From Comamonas sp. lk (GTDB lineage: Bacteria; Pseudomonadota; Gammaproteobacteria; Burkholderiales; Burkholderiaceae_C), in contig CAMAQV010000016.1 of NCBI GenBank assembly GCA_945860595.1, forward strand, positions 1 to 53,260: 53,260 bases of DNA, written 5' to 3'. The notes beneath the pieces were generated by a model, which worked only from the letters and a program-made list of their open reading frames with translations, had not been told where the DNA came from and did not search any database. The position numbers and the translations under genes were made by a program. Every line of letters starts with the position of its first letter. Position 1 is the first letter of the stretch. Shown in pieces: positions 46,493 to 53,260 of the stretch.

Positions 46493-46745
46493 TTACCTCT
46501 TGCTCGGCGGCAAATCCGTGCAGCTACCGTGCGCCACTTCTGCCGCCATGCCAACGCTTTAGCCCAGCGTGGGGCGGGGGTGAATGGTTTTGCCGATGTC
46601 CACCGCGTCTGCGCCCATCTCGATGGCCAGCGCGATCTCGCCGATCATGTCGCCCGCGTGCGTGCCGACCATGCCACCGCCCAAGATCTTGCCGTGGCCG
46701 TGGGCCTCAGGAGAATCGTCAAACAGCAGTTTGGTCACGCCTTCT
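46493..46745 (-). pseudogene. Detached 3' end of lpdA (direct repeat copy A)
   Basis: The minus strand encodes the last 84 codons of dihydrolipoamide dehydrogenase ([18 protein letters not shown] onward, ending PPSKR). It is gap-free against 48751-49003 with about 26 mismatches by my count (about 90% identity). Most are synonymous. Protein changes are few (H to R, E to stop, I to V, A to S, K to R). The E-to-stop change (TAA) lies after PRPTLG. Homology ends abruptly at 46745, just before the fic promoter. Confidence 0.9.
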
Positions 46746-46747
46746 GC

Positions 46748-46776
46748 TTGACCCTGCGGCGAAAGCGCGCCACAAT
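46748..46776 (+). promoter_or_regulatory. fic promoter, leaderless type
   Basis: TTGACC (46748-46753), a 17-bp spacer and CACAAT (46771-46776), then six bases to ATG 46783. It starts three bases after the lpdA repeat ends. Spacing is consensus, and there is no ribosome site. Confidence 0.55.
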
Positions 46777-46782
46777 CACCGC

Positions 46783-47904
46783 ATGAAACGCGGTGATAAA
46801 CGCTATATCTGGCAGCACGACAACTGGCCACACTGGCGCTACGACCGCGCCTGCCTGGCGCCACTACTGGCGCAGGTACACCGCGCACAGGGGCAACTGC
46901 TGGGTCGCATGATCGATCTAGGCTTGGACTTGCGCGATCAGGCCACACTGCGCGTGCTCACCGACGATGTGCTCAAGACCAGTGAAATCGAGGGCGAGAT
47001 GCTCGATCCCGACTCGGTGCGATCGTCCATCGCTCGCCGGCTGAGCGTCGACATTGGCGCGCTGACGCCCGCCGACCGCCATGTAGACGGGGTGGTCGAC
47101 ATGGTGCTCGATGCCACGCAAAAACACGACGCACCACTGACGGCCGAGCGGCTGTTTGCGTGGCATGCCGCGCTGTTTCCCACCGGATACAGCGGCCTCT
47201 CGGCGATCCGGGTTGGTCAATGGCGCGACGATGCGCAAGGCCCGATGCAAGTGGTCTCAGGCCCTTTACATCGGCAAACGGTGCATTACGAAGCACCACC
47301 CGCGCCGCAACTGGATGCCGAGATGGCGGATTTCCTGCTGTGGTTCAACGTCGATCAACAGGATGACCCCCTGGTGAAAGCCGGGCTGACGCACCTGTGG
47401 TTTGTCACCATCCATCCGTTTGACGATGGCAATGGCCGCATCGCGCGCGCTGTCGGTGACATGGCGTTATCGCGTGCCGAGCAATCGATGCAGCGCTACT
47501 ACAGCCTCTCGGCGCAGATACAGCGTGAACGCAAAACCTATTACGACCGACTCGAATCCACACAAAAAGGCGACCTGGACGTCAGCGACTGGCTGACGTG
47601 GTTTCTGCGCTGCCTACTGAGCGCGGTACAGGGCACCGAGAAAACGCTGGCGTCCGTGTTGGCAAAGGCCCGCTTCTGGCAACACTGGGCGGGCACACCG
47701 CTGAATGCGCGGCAGATCAAGCTGCTGAACAAATTGCTGGATGACTTCGAGGGCAAACTCACCAGCAGCAAATGGGCGACGATTGCCAAATGCTCGCAGG
47801 ACACCGCGTTGCGCGACATCAGCGAGTTGGTGGAGCGCGGCGTGCTGAAAAAATCGGGGGCTAGCGGGCGAAGTACTAGTTATGAATTGGGGGTGGTGGA
47901 GTGA
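46783..47904 (+). CDS. Fic-family protein (DUF4172 N-terminus, class II)
   Basis: A 373-residue Fic enzyme. The N-terminal YIWQHDNWP stretch (8-16) marks DUF4172. The inhibitory helix motif [S/T]xxxE[G/N] is seen as T66-S-E-I-E70-G71, placing it in class II (self-inhibited). The catalytic HPFDDGNGR is intact at 211-219. A C-terminal winged helix (SKWATIAKCSQDTALRDI, about 326-343) follows. Fic proteins usually AMPylate other proteins; the target is unknown. It is the only clearly intact gene between the two lpdA ends. After its TGA the same frame stays open into an HTH gene. Confidence 0.9.
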   Translation: MKRGDKRYIWQHDNWPHWRYDRACLAPLLAQVHRAQGQLLGRMIDLGLDLRDQATLRVLTDDVLKTSEIEGEMLDPDSVRSSIARRLSVDIGALTPADRHVDGVVDMVLDATQKHDAPLTAERLFAWHAALFPTGYSGLSAIRVGQWRDDAQGPMQVVSGPLHRQTVHYEAPPAPQLDAEMADFLLWFNVDQQDDPLVKAGLTHLWFVTIHPFDDGNGRIARAVGDMALSRAEQSMQRYYSLSAQIQRERKTYYDRLESTQKGDLDVSDWLTWFLRCLLSAVQGTEKTLASVLAKARFWQHWAGTPLNARQIKLLNKLLDDFEGKLTSSKWATIAKCSQDTALRDISELVERGVLKKSGASGRSTSYELGVVE

Positions 47905-47982
47905 GGAAAATTTGAAAAACCAACAGCTAGCACTTGGGAATTTCAGAACTCACACATTCGCCAACAACAACGGATTGACACC

Positions 47983-48172
47983 TTGCAAGCCAAGGCCGAT
48001 GGTGCGGCCTATGTACGCGGCATTCGCGAACTCTTGGGGTTTACGCAGCCCGACTTTGCCCCGCGCATCAACGTGCCCTTGGACACAGTGCGCAATTGGG
48101 AACAAGGCAAACGCAAACCGACTGGCGCAGCTTCAGCTTTCTTGAAAATTTTGGACAAATCGCCCAGCTGCC
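47983..48172 (+). pseudogene. XRE/HTH antitoxin-like protein, probably truncated
   Basis: From a TTG at 47983 the frame encodes a helix-turn-helix domain (GIRELLGFTQPDFAPRINVP, then LDTVRNWEQGKRKPTGAA). This is typical of small HTH antitoxins of RelE/HigB-type systems. The frame is open upstream, right back to the fic stop, with no better start. Similarity ends near the LKILDKSP stretch (about 48168), where a helicase fragment on the other strand begins, so the C-terminal tail is probably missing. Confidence 0.6.
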
Positions 48173-48197
48173 TTGAAAGCTTTGGGGTACCGGTTGA

Positions 48198-48479
48198 CAG
48201 ATGCTGGCCCAGCGCCTCACGCATTGGGGCAATGCCACTGCGGCGAATGAAGGCCATGATCAGATCGACCTGATCGGCGGAGGGAATTTCTGAAATCAAC
48301 TGCGCACCCAAGCGGGGTTCACCGGGCGCATTGGTCATCAAACTGGTGTCCAACAGAGGCACCACAGGCGACTCGATAAACGCCGCCGAGCCATCGGCGT
48401 GACGATGCGCCACTTGGGTCAACAAGCGCCCGCTCGGGTCGGGCACTTCGTCCAACAACACCGAGGGCTTGCTATCCAC
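48198..48479 (-). pseudogene. Internal fragment of a large helicase (PLD-like/DUF3427 type)
   Basis: About 94 codons on the minus strand resemble the stretch at the start of the phospholipase-D-like nuclease domain in large DEAD/DEAH helicases of the DUF3427 type. TNAPGEPRLGAQLISEIPSA and VDLIMAFIRRSGIAPMREAL are the clearest parts. Both ends are cut and no helicase motifs remain. Family assignment is from memory of the pattern; confidence moderate. Confidence 0.5.
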
Positions 48480-48525
48480 CCTTGCAAGGCAGACTGGTTC
48501 TCAGTTTAATGACTTTGCAGCCGCT

Positions 48526-48642
48526 TTAACCCGCACTGGCAAGGTCCAGCCAGGTCTCGTAGTGTTGGGCTACTGTTTGGTAGAGCAGCGTGCGCTCGGG
48601 GTGGCGCGGGTTGTGGAGTTTGGCTTTGGCGGTGGCTCGCAT
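48526..48642 (-). mobile_element. IS91-family transposase, N-terminal fragment
   Basis: The minus strand encodes 38 residues from ATG 48642 to TAA 48526. The stretch PRHPERTLLYQTVAQHYETW then LDLASAG matches the N-terminus of IS91-type transposases, which continue with the QFDGQG zinc-binding region. Here it ends after 38 codons, and the sequence beyond belongs to unrelated debris. IS91 elements use rolling-circle one-ended transposition and can carry along flanking DNA. Confidence 0.6.
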
Positions 48643-48697
48643 GAATACTGTGCACATCACAACATTCTGTGGCGTTTACGGGGCTCAGCAAGGCACA

Positions 48698-48731
48698 AAG
48701 CCCGAACCGTTGCCAGTTCGGGCTTTTTTCT
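48698..48731. terminator. Hairpin downstream of lpdA
   Basis: Stem AAGCCCGAAC / GTTCGGGCTT with an 8-base loop. The long T-run (TTTTTT) faces the plus direction; a shorter TTT faces the minus direction of lpdA. Likely a bidirectional terminator. Confidence 0.6.
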
Positions 48732-48750
48732 GGGGTGCTTGGAGCTTGGT

Positions 48751-49003
48751 TTACTTCTTCGCAGGTGGCAAATCCGTGCAGCTCCCATGCGCCACTTCTG
48801 CCGCCATGCCGATGCTTTCACCCAGCGTGGGGTGTGGGTGGATGGTTTTGCCGATGTCCACCGCATCTGCGCCCATCTCAATCGCCAGCGCGATCTCGCC
48901 AATCATGTCGCCTGCGTGGGTGCCGACCATGCCGCCGCCCAGGATCTTGCCGTGGCCGTGGGCCTCGGGCGAATCGTCGAACAGCAGTTTGGTCACGCCT
49001 TCG
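48751..49003 (-). repeat. Direct repeat copy B (3' end of intact lpdA)
   Basis: Partner of the fragment at 46493-46745: same orientation, constant offset of 2258 bp, no gaps. The pair brackets fic, the HTH gene, and the helicase and IS91 fragments. Confidence 0.9.
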
Positions 49004-50601
49004 TCGCGGCCGTTGGCAATGGCGCGGCCTGAGGCAGCCCAAGGGAACAGGCCTTTTTTGACCTTGATGCCTTGGGCCTTGGCTTGGTCTTCGGTCAGGC
49101 CGACCCAAGCCACTTCGGGGTCGGTGTAGGCCACGCTGGGGATGACACGGGCGTTGAACGCAGCCGCAGCCAGCTCTTTGTTGCCTTGTAGTTCACCGGC
49201 GATCACCTCTGCGGCTACATGCGCTTCGTGCACCGCCTTATGCGCCAACATGGGCTGGCCGACAATGTCGCCAATGGCAAAGATGTGCGGCACGTTGGTG
49301 CGCATCTGAATGTCGACGTTGATGAAGCCACGGTCGGTCACCGCCACACCGGCTTTGTCCGCCGCAATCTTTTTGCCATTGGGCGTGCGCCCCACGGCTT
49401 GCAACACGAGGTCGTACACCTGTGGTGCGGGGGCGGTGCCGCCTTCCTCTGCTGGGGCAAAGGTGACTTCAATACCTTCTGGTAAGGCACGTGCAGCAAC
49501 CGTCTTGGTCTTGAGCATGATGTTGTCAAAACGCTTGGCATTCATCTTCTGCCAGATCTTCACCAGGTCGCGGTCAGCGCCTTGCATCAGGCCGTACATC
49601 ATTTCCACCACGTCCAGGCGGGCACCCAGCGTGCTGTAGACGGTACCCATCTCCAAGCCGATGATGCCGCCACCCAAAATCAGCATGCGCTTGGGAACTT
49701 CTTTGAGTTCCAGCGCGCCGGTGCTGTCCACCACGCGCGGGTCGTCGGGCATGAAGGGAAGGCGCACGGCCTGGCTACCGGCGGCGATGATGCACTTTTT
49801 GAACGCGATGACTTTTTTGTTGCCGGTTTTGTCCTGCGCGCTGCCCGTGGTTTCTTCCACCTCCACGTGGTGGCTGCCGACAAACGCACCGTAGCCGCGA
49901 ACGGTGGTGACCTTGCGCATCTTGGCCATGGCCGCTAAGCCGCCAGTGAGTTTGCCAACCACTTTTTCTTTATGGCCGCGCAGCTTGTCGATGTTGACCA
50001 CCGGCTTGCCAAAGTCCACGCCCAGATCCGCCATGTGGCTGACTTCGTCCATCACCGCAGCCACGTGGAGCAAGGCTTTTGAAGGAATGCAGCCCACGTT
50101 CAGGCACACGCCACCCAGGCTGGCGTAGCGCTCGACGATGACCACTTTGAGGCCTAAGTCGGCGGCGCGGAACGCTGCCGAGTAACCGCCGGGGCCTGCG
50201 CCCAAAACGAGCAGGTCGCAGTCCATATCTACCGCGCCGCTGTAGCCGGATGCGGCCGTGGCACTGGGAGCAGTTGCGGCAGGTGCAGCAGCCTTGGCAG
50301 ACGCGGGTGCAGCAGCAACCGGGGGAGTAAGAGCCGACGCAGGTGCCGGGGCCGTCACAGCGCCCTCGCCTTCCAACAACAGCACCGTAGAACCTTGCTT
50401 GACCTTGTCGCCCAACTTGACCTTCAGTTCCTTCACTACGCCAGCGTGACTGCAAGGAATTTCCATGGAGGCTTTGTCAGACTCGACGGTGATCAGGCTT
50501 TGTTCGGCCTTGATCGTGTCGCCGGGTTGGACCAGCAGTTCGATGACGGTGACTTCGTCGAAGTCGCCAATGTCGGGAACCAGGATGTTGATGTGTGCCA
50601 T
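48751..50601 (-). CDS. lpdA: Dihydrolipoamide dehydrogenase with N-terminal lipoyl domain (PDH E3)
   Basis: E3 of the pyruvate dehydrogenase complex; reoxidises dihydrolipoamide with FAD and NAD+. It has 616 residues. The lipoyl domain covers 1-80 with the target Lys at K43 (ESDKAS), and an Ala/Pro linker covers about 80-122. The FAD motif ([11 protein letters not shown]) follows, and the redox-active cysteines are in [13 protein letters not shown]. The NAD motif is [10 protein letters not shown], and the C-terminal dimer interface carries the catalytic His in IHPHPTLGE. An extra lipoyl domain on E3 is a known betaproteobacterial feature. The last 253 bp are also found at 46493-46745. Confidence 0.97.
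   Translation of the reverse strand: MAHINILVPDIGDFDEVTVIELLVQPGDTIKAEQSLITVESDKASMEIPCSHAGVVKELKVKLGDKVKQGSTVLLLEGEGAVTAPAPASALTPPVAAAPASAKAAAPAATAPSATAASGYSGAVDMDCDLLVLGAGPGGYSAAFRAADLGLKVVIVERYASLGGVCLNVGCIPSKALLHVAAVMDEVSHMADLGVDFGKPVVNIDKLRGHKEKVVGKLTGGLAAMAKMRKVTTVRGYGAFVGSHHVEVEETTGSAQDKTGNKKVIAFKKCIIAAGSQAVRLPFMPDDPRVVDSTGALELKEVPKRMLILGGGIIGLEMGTVYSTLGARLDVVEMMYGLMQGADRDLVKIWQKMNAKRFDNIMLKTKTVAARALPEGIEVTFAPAEEGGTAPAPQVYDLVLQAVGRTPNGKKIAADKAGVAVTDRGFINVDIQMRTNVPHIFAIGDIVGQPMLAHKAVHEAHVAAEVIAGELQGNKELAAAAFNARVIPSVAYTDPEVAWVGLTEDQAKAQGIKVKKGLFPWAASGRAIANGRDEGVTKLLFDDSPEAHGHGKILGGGMVGTHAGDMIGEIALAIEMGADAVDIGKTIHPHPTLGESIGMAAEVAHGSCTDLPPAKK
50460..50601 (-). repeat. Lipoyl-domain paralogous repeat with aceF
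   Basis: The first about 47 codons of lpdA closely match the start of aceF at about 51866-52007; [13 protein letters not shown] and [12 protein letters not shown] are common to both. In-frame direct repeats of this kind can recombine. Confidence 0.7.
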
Positions 50602-50660
50602 GTCGTGCTCAATCGGTTGGAGACAGAGCGACGCGGCGCACCGGTCTGTCCCGCAAGGTA

Positions 50661-52007
50661 TTACAGGAGGACGCGACGGAAGTCGCTGAGGATCTGGCCC
50701 AGGTACACGTTAAAGCGCGCAGCCGATGCGCCGTCAATCACGCGGTGGTCCCAGGTCAGCGAGAGCGGCAGCATCAGGCGCGGCACAAACTCTTTGCCGT
50801 TCCACACCGGCTCCATCTGGCTCTTGCACACGCCCAGGATGGCGACTTCGGGCGCGTTGATGATGGGCGTGAAATAGCGCCCGCCAATGCCGCCCAGGCT
50901 GGAGATGGTGAAGGTGGCACCCGTCATTTCGGCGGGGCTCAATTTGCCCTCGCGGGCCTTCTTGGCGAGTTCGCCCAACTCCAGGCTGATTTGCAGAACG
51001 CCTTTTTGGTCCGCGTCTTTCAGTACCGGAACCATCAGGCCATTGGGCGTGTCGGCGGCAAAGCCGATGTGCCAGTAGTTTTTGTAGACCAGCGCGTCGC
51101 CATCGAGGCTGCTGTTGAAGTCGGGGAACTTTTTGAGCGCGGCCACGCAAGCCTTGATCAGGAAAGCGAGCATGGTGACTTTGACGCCACTCTTTTCGTT
51201 TTCCTTATTGGTGGCCACACGGAAGGCCTCCAAATCGGTGATGTCGGCGTCGTCATGGTTGGTAACCGCCGGAATCATGACCGCATTGCGCAGCAAATTC
51301 GCCCCGCTGATCTTCTTGATGCGGCCCATCTCCTTTCGCTCAATGGGGCCGAACTTGGCAAAGTCAATTTTGGGCCAGGGGATCAGGCCCAGGCCTGCGC
51401 CATCACCGCCGCCCGCCGAACCTTTGGCAGCCTGCGCCTGGGTGTGGGTGGTACCGGCCATCACGGCGCGGTTAAAGCCTTGTACGTCTTCCAAGGTGAT
51501 ACGACCCTTGGGGCCCGCACCTTTGACCTCTGCCAGCGGAACGCCCAGCTCACGCGCGAATTTCCGCACAGACGGCGACGCATGCGGCATGCCCAGGGTG
51601 GATGCGCCGGGCGCATGGGCCGGGGCCAAAACAGCAACGGGTGCGCTTACTGGTGCGGCCACAGCGGCGGCCGCAGCCACTACCGCAACCGGCGCTGGCG
51701 CAGCTGCCAGTGCAGCGGCCACCGGAGCCTCTGTTGAGGGCGCTGGCGCTGCAGGCGCAGCAGCAACGGCAGCAGCCTCCACCGTCAGTACAACCGAGCC
51801 CTGTTTCACCTTGTCGCCCAGCACCACCTTGATGGCGGTGACCACACCGGCTGCGGACGACGGGATCTCCATCGAAGCCTTATCGGACTCCACGGTGATC
51901 AGGCTTTGCTCGGCGCGTATGGTGTCGCCCACCGCGACCATGAGCTCTATCACGGTGACTTCGTCGAAGTCGCCGATGTCGGGAACCTGGATGTCTATGT
52001 TTGCCAT
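50661..52007 (-). CDS. aceF: Dihydrolipoamide acetyltransferase (PDH E2)
   Basis: Transfers acetyl groups to CoA and forms the PDH core. It has 448 residues. A single lipoyl domain covers 1-80 with K43, and a long Ala/Pro/Val linker spans about 80-148. The peripheral-subunit-binding domain ([27 protein letters not shown]) is at about 150-190. The catalytic domain follows, with the active-site His/Asp in [10 protein letters not shown] near the C-terminus. Many proteobacterial E2s have two or three lipoyl domains; here one is on E2 and one on E3. The gap to lpdA is 59 bp. Confidence 0.96.
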   Translation of the reverse strand: MANIDIQVPDIGDFDEVTVIELMVAVGDTIRAEQSLITVESDKASMEIPSSAAGVVTAIKVVLGDKVKQGSVVLTVEAAAVAAAPAAPAPSTEAPVAAALAAAPAPVAVVAAAAAVAAPVSAPVAVLAPAHAPGASTLGMPHASPSVRKFARELGVPLAEVKGAGPKGRITLEDVQGFNRAVMAGTTHTQAQAAKGSAGGGDGAGLGLIPWPKIDFAKFGPIERKEMGRIKKISGANLLRNAVMIPAVTNHDDADITDLEAFRVATNKENEKSGVKVTMLAFLIKACVAALKKFPDFNSSLDGDALVYKNYWHIGFAADTPNGLMVPVLKDADQKGVLQISLELGELAKKAREGKLSPAEMTGATFTISSLGGIGGRYFTPIINAPEVAILGVCKSQMEPVWNGKEFVPRLMLPLSLTWDHRVIDGASAARFNVYLGQILSDFRRVLL

Positions 52008-52025
52008 GCTGTGTCTCCCGCTGCG

Positions 52026-53260
52026 TTATGCGTACAAGGGGTTGATCTTGTCGGACTTGATGCCGTACTTGCTTATCGCCTGCGCGACCGTTTCTGCGCT
52101 CGCCAAACCGTCTTCCTGCAATGCCTTCAAGGCGGCCACCACCACATAGTGGCGGTTGACCTCGAAGTGTTCGCGCAGCTTGCTGCGGAAGTCGCTGCGG
52201 CCAAAGCCGTCGGTGCCCAGCACTTTGTAGCTGCGGCCCTTGGGGATAAAGGGGCGGATCTGCTCGGCGTAGGCCTTGATGTAGTCCGTGGAGGCCACCA
52301 CCGGGCCGCTGTGAGCGCCAAGCTGCTGCGCAACAAAGGACACACGCGGCGTCTCCAGTGGATGCAGCATATTGAAGCGCTCGCAGTCCTGGCCGTCGCG
52401 GGTAAGTTCGTTGAAGCTGGGGCAGCTCCAGACATCGGCCTGCACACCCCAATCCTGCGCCAGCAGTTCCTGCGCCGCGATCGATTCACGCAGGATGGTG
52501 CCCGAGCCCAGCAGCTGCACGCGCAGGGCGGCTTTGCCGCCCCTGGGTGGTGCTGTGCCGGGTTTGCACAGGTACATGCCTTTGATGATCTGTTCTTCGG
52601 TGCCAGGTGTCAGGCCAGGCATGGCGTAGTTTTCGTTGAGCAGCGTCAGGTAGTAGAAAACGTTCTCCTGCTTCTCCACCATGCGCTTTAAGCCATGGTG
52701 CAAGATGACGCCAACCTCGTGCGCAAACGTGGGGTCGTAGCTGACGCAGTTGGGAATCGTGCCGGCCAGGATGTGGCTGTGGCCGTCTTCGTGCTGCAGC
52801 CCCTCGCCGTTGAGCGTGGTGCGCCCCGAGGTACCGCCCAGCAAGAAGCCGCGCGCCTGCATATCGCCGGCGGCCCATGCCAAATCGCCAATGCGCTGGA
52901 AGCCGAACATCGAGTAGTACACGTAGAACGGAATCATGATCCGGTTGCTGGTGCTGTAGCTGGTGGCCGCCGCAATCCAGCTGCTCATGCCGCCGGCTTC
53001 GTTGATGCCTTCTTGCAGGATCTGGCCCTGCTTGTCTTCCTTGTAGTACATGACCTGGTCTTTATCGACGGGGGTGTATTGCTGCCCATCGGGGTTGTAA
53101 ATACCGATCTGGGGGAACAGGCCTTCCATGCCGAAAGTACGCGCCTCGTCCACCAGGATCGGGACCACGCGCGGCCCGATGGCTTTGTCGCGCAAGAGCG
53201 TGGTCAAAAAGCGCACATAGGCCTGGGTGGTGGAGATTTCGCGGCCTTCGGCCGTGGGTT
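52026..53260 (-). CDS. aceE: Pyruvate dehydrogenase E1 (homodimeric), C-terminal part
   Basis: The thiamine-diphosphate decarboxylase of the PDH complex. Only the last about 411 codons are in the window. The frame is open to the final base and continues beyond it (an internal ATG at 53216 is not the start). Conserved parts include GLFPQIGIYNPDGQQYTPVD, EGINEAGGMSSW and the late GTDGFGRSD. The stop lies 18 bp before aceF, so aceE-aceF-lpdA is one operon. Confidence 0.96.
   Translation of the reverse strand, partial: PTAEGREISTTQAYVRFLTTLLRDKAIGPRVVPILVDEARTFGMEGLFPQIGIYNPDGQQYTPVDKDQVMYYKEDKQGQILQEGINEAGGMSSWIAAATSYSTSNRIMIPFYVYYSMFGFQRIGDLAWAAGDMQARGFLLGGTSGRTTLNGEGLQHEDGHSHILAGTIPNCVSYDPTFAHEVGVILHHGLKRMVEKQENVFYYLTLLNENYAMPGLTPGTEEQIIKGMYLCKPGTAPPRGGKAALRVQLLGSGTILRESIAAQELLAQDWGVQADVWSCPSFNELTRDGQDCERFNMLHPLETPRVSFVAQQLGAHSGPVVASTDYIKAYAEQIRPFIPKGRSYKVLGTDGFGRSDFRSKLREHFEVNRHYVVVAALKALQEDGLASAETVAQAISKYGIKSDKINPLYA

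Noticed and set aside
1..53260. tRNA genes, rRNA, CRISPR arrays or complete insertion sequences
   Set aside because: No cloverleaf, conserved rRNA stretch, regularly spaced repeat series or paired terminal inverted repeats found by reading both strands.

Overview
The window is about 53 kb of GC-rich chromosome from a betaproteobacterium, most likely a Comamonadaceae member of the Burkholderiales (Rhodoferax/Polaromonas-like). The evidence is the high-GC codon usage, the DUF3460-scpA-panB-panC order, the aceE-aceF-lpdA operon whose E3 carries its own lipoyl domain, and the unknown gene coupled to recJ. Nearly all of it is protein coding. I see no rRNA, tRNA, CRISPR array or intact insertion sequence. 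No gene-free gap exceeds 300 bases, except that 48.17-48.75 kb holds only gene debris.

Layout. 1-4.9 kb: a flavin monooxygenase (5' end outside the window), then a LysR regulator divergent from a membrane protein-pirin-isochorismatase operon. 5-12.6 kb: mutS, a LON-domain protein, uppP and a MacAB-type efflux operon. 12.65-20.7 kb: glnS, an unknown coupled ORF, a TPR/heptosyltransferase-like protein, a GST, a YlqF/RbgA GTPase, gshA and a Nudix hydrolase. 20.9-23.4 kb: a rubrerythrin / Fe-S oxidoreductase / DUF3501 cassette. 23.4-32.6 kb: tctA-tctB, a spermidine-synthase-like methyltransferase fold, tatD, lolD, lolC, an unknown gene coupled to recJ, recJ, and a Phd/VapC toxin-antitoxin pair. 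32.7-38.7 kb: a small membrane protein, a ureohydrolase overlapping an SDR, ppk2, DUF3460, scpA and panBC. 38.7-44.8 kb: an aldehyde dehydrogenase, class II aldolase, aminotransferase, EamA exporter, cytochrome c lipoprotein and a CbbR-like LysR regulator. 48.7-53.3 kb: pyruvate dehydrogenase lpdA, aceF and aceE (aceE runs off the end).

The most unusual part is 46.28-48.75 kb, a small scrambled accessory island. A bifunctional aldolase/short-chain dehydrogenase is cut at its Rossmann glycine motif and joined to the last 51 codons of an XRE-type antitoxin. Next comes a detached 253-bp copy of the lpdA 3' end, then an intact class II Fic protein with its own consensus-spaced promoter, an HTH gene, a helicase fragment and the first 38 codons of an IS91-family transposase. 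The island then meets the 3' end of the intact lpdA. The two lpdA ends are gap-free direct repeats with about 26 mismatches, mostly synonymous. That suggests the second copy came from a different lineage's working lpdA, as when an integrating element exchanges a gene end, rather than from decay of a local duplication.

Two further themes stand out. The rubrerythrin/Fe-S/DUF3501 cassette looks like a peroxide or redox-defence module of unknown mechanism with an internal terminator. Several genes (macA, glnS, lolC, the recJ-partner gene, the TPR protein, the spermidine-synthase-like gene and fic) have a -10-like hexamer only 5-7 bases before their start codon, which predicts leaderless mRNAs.
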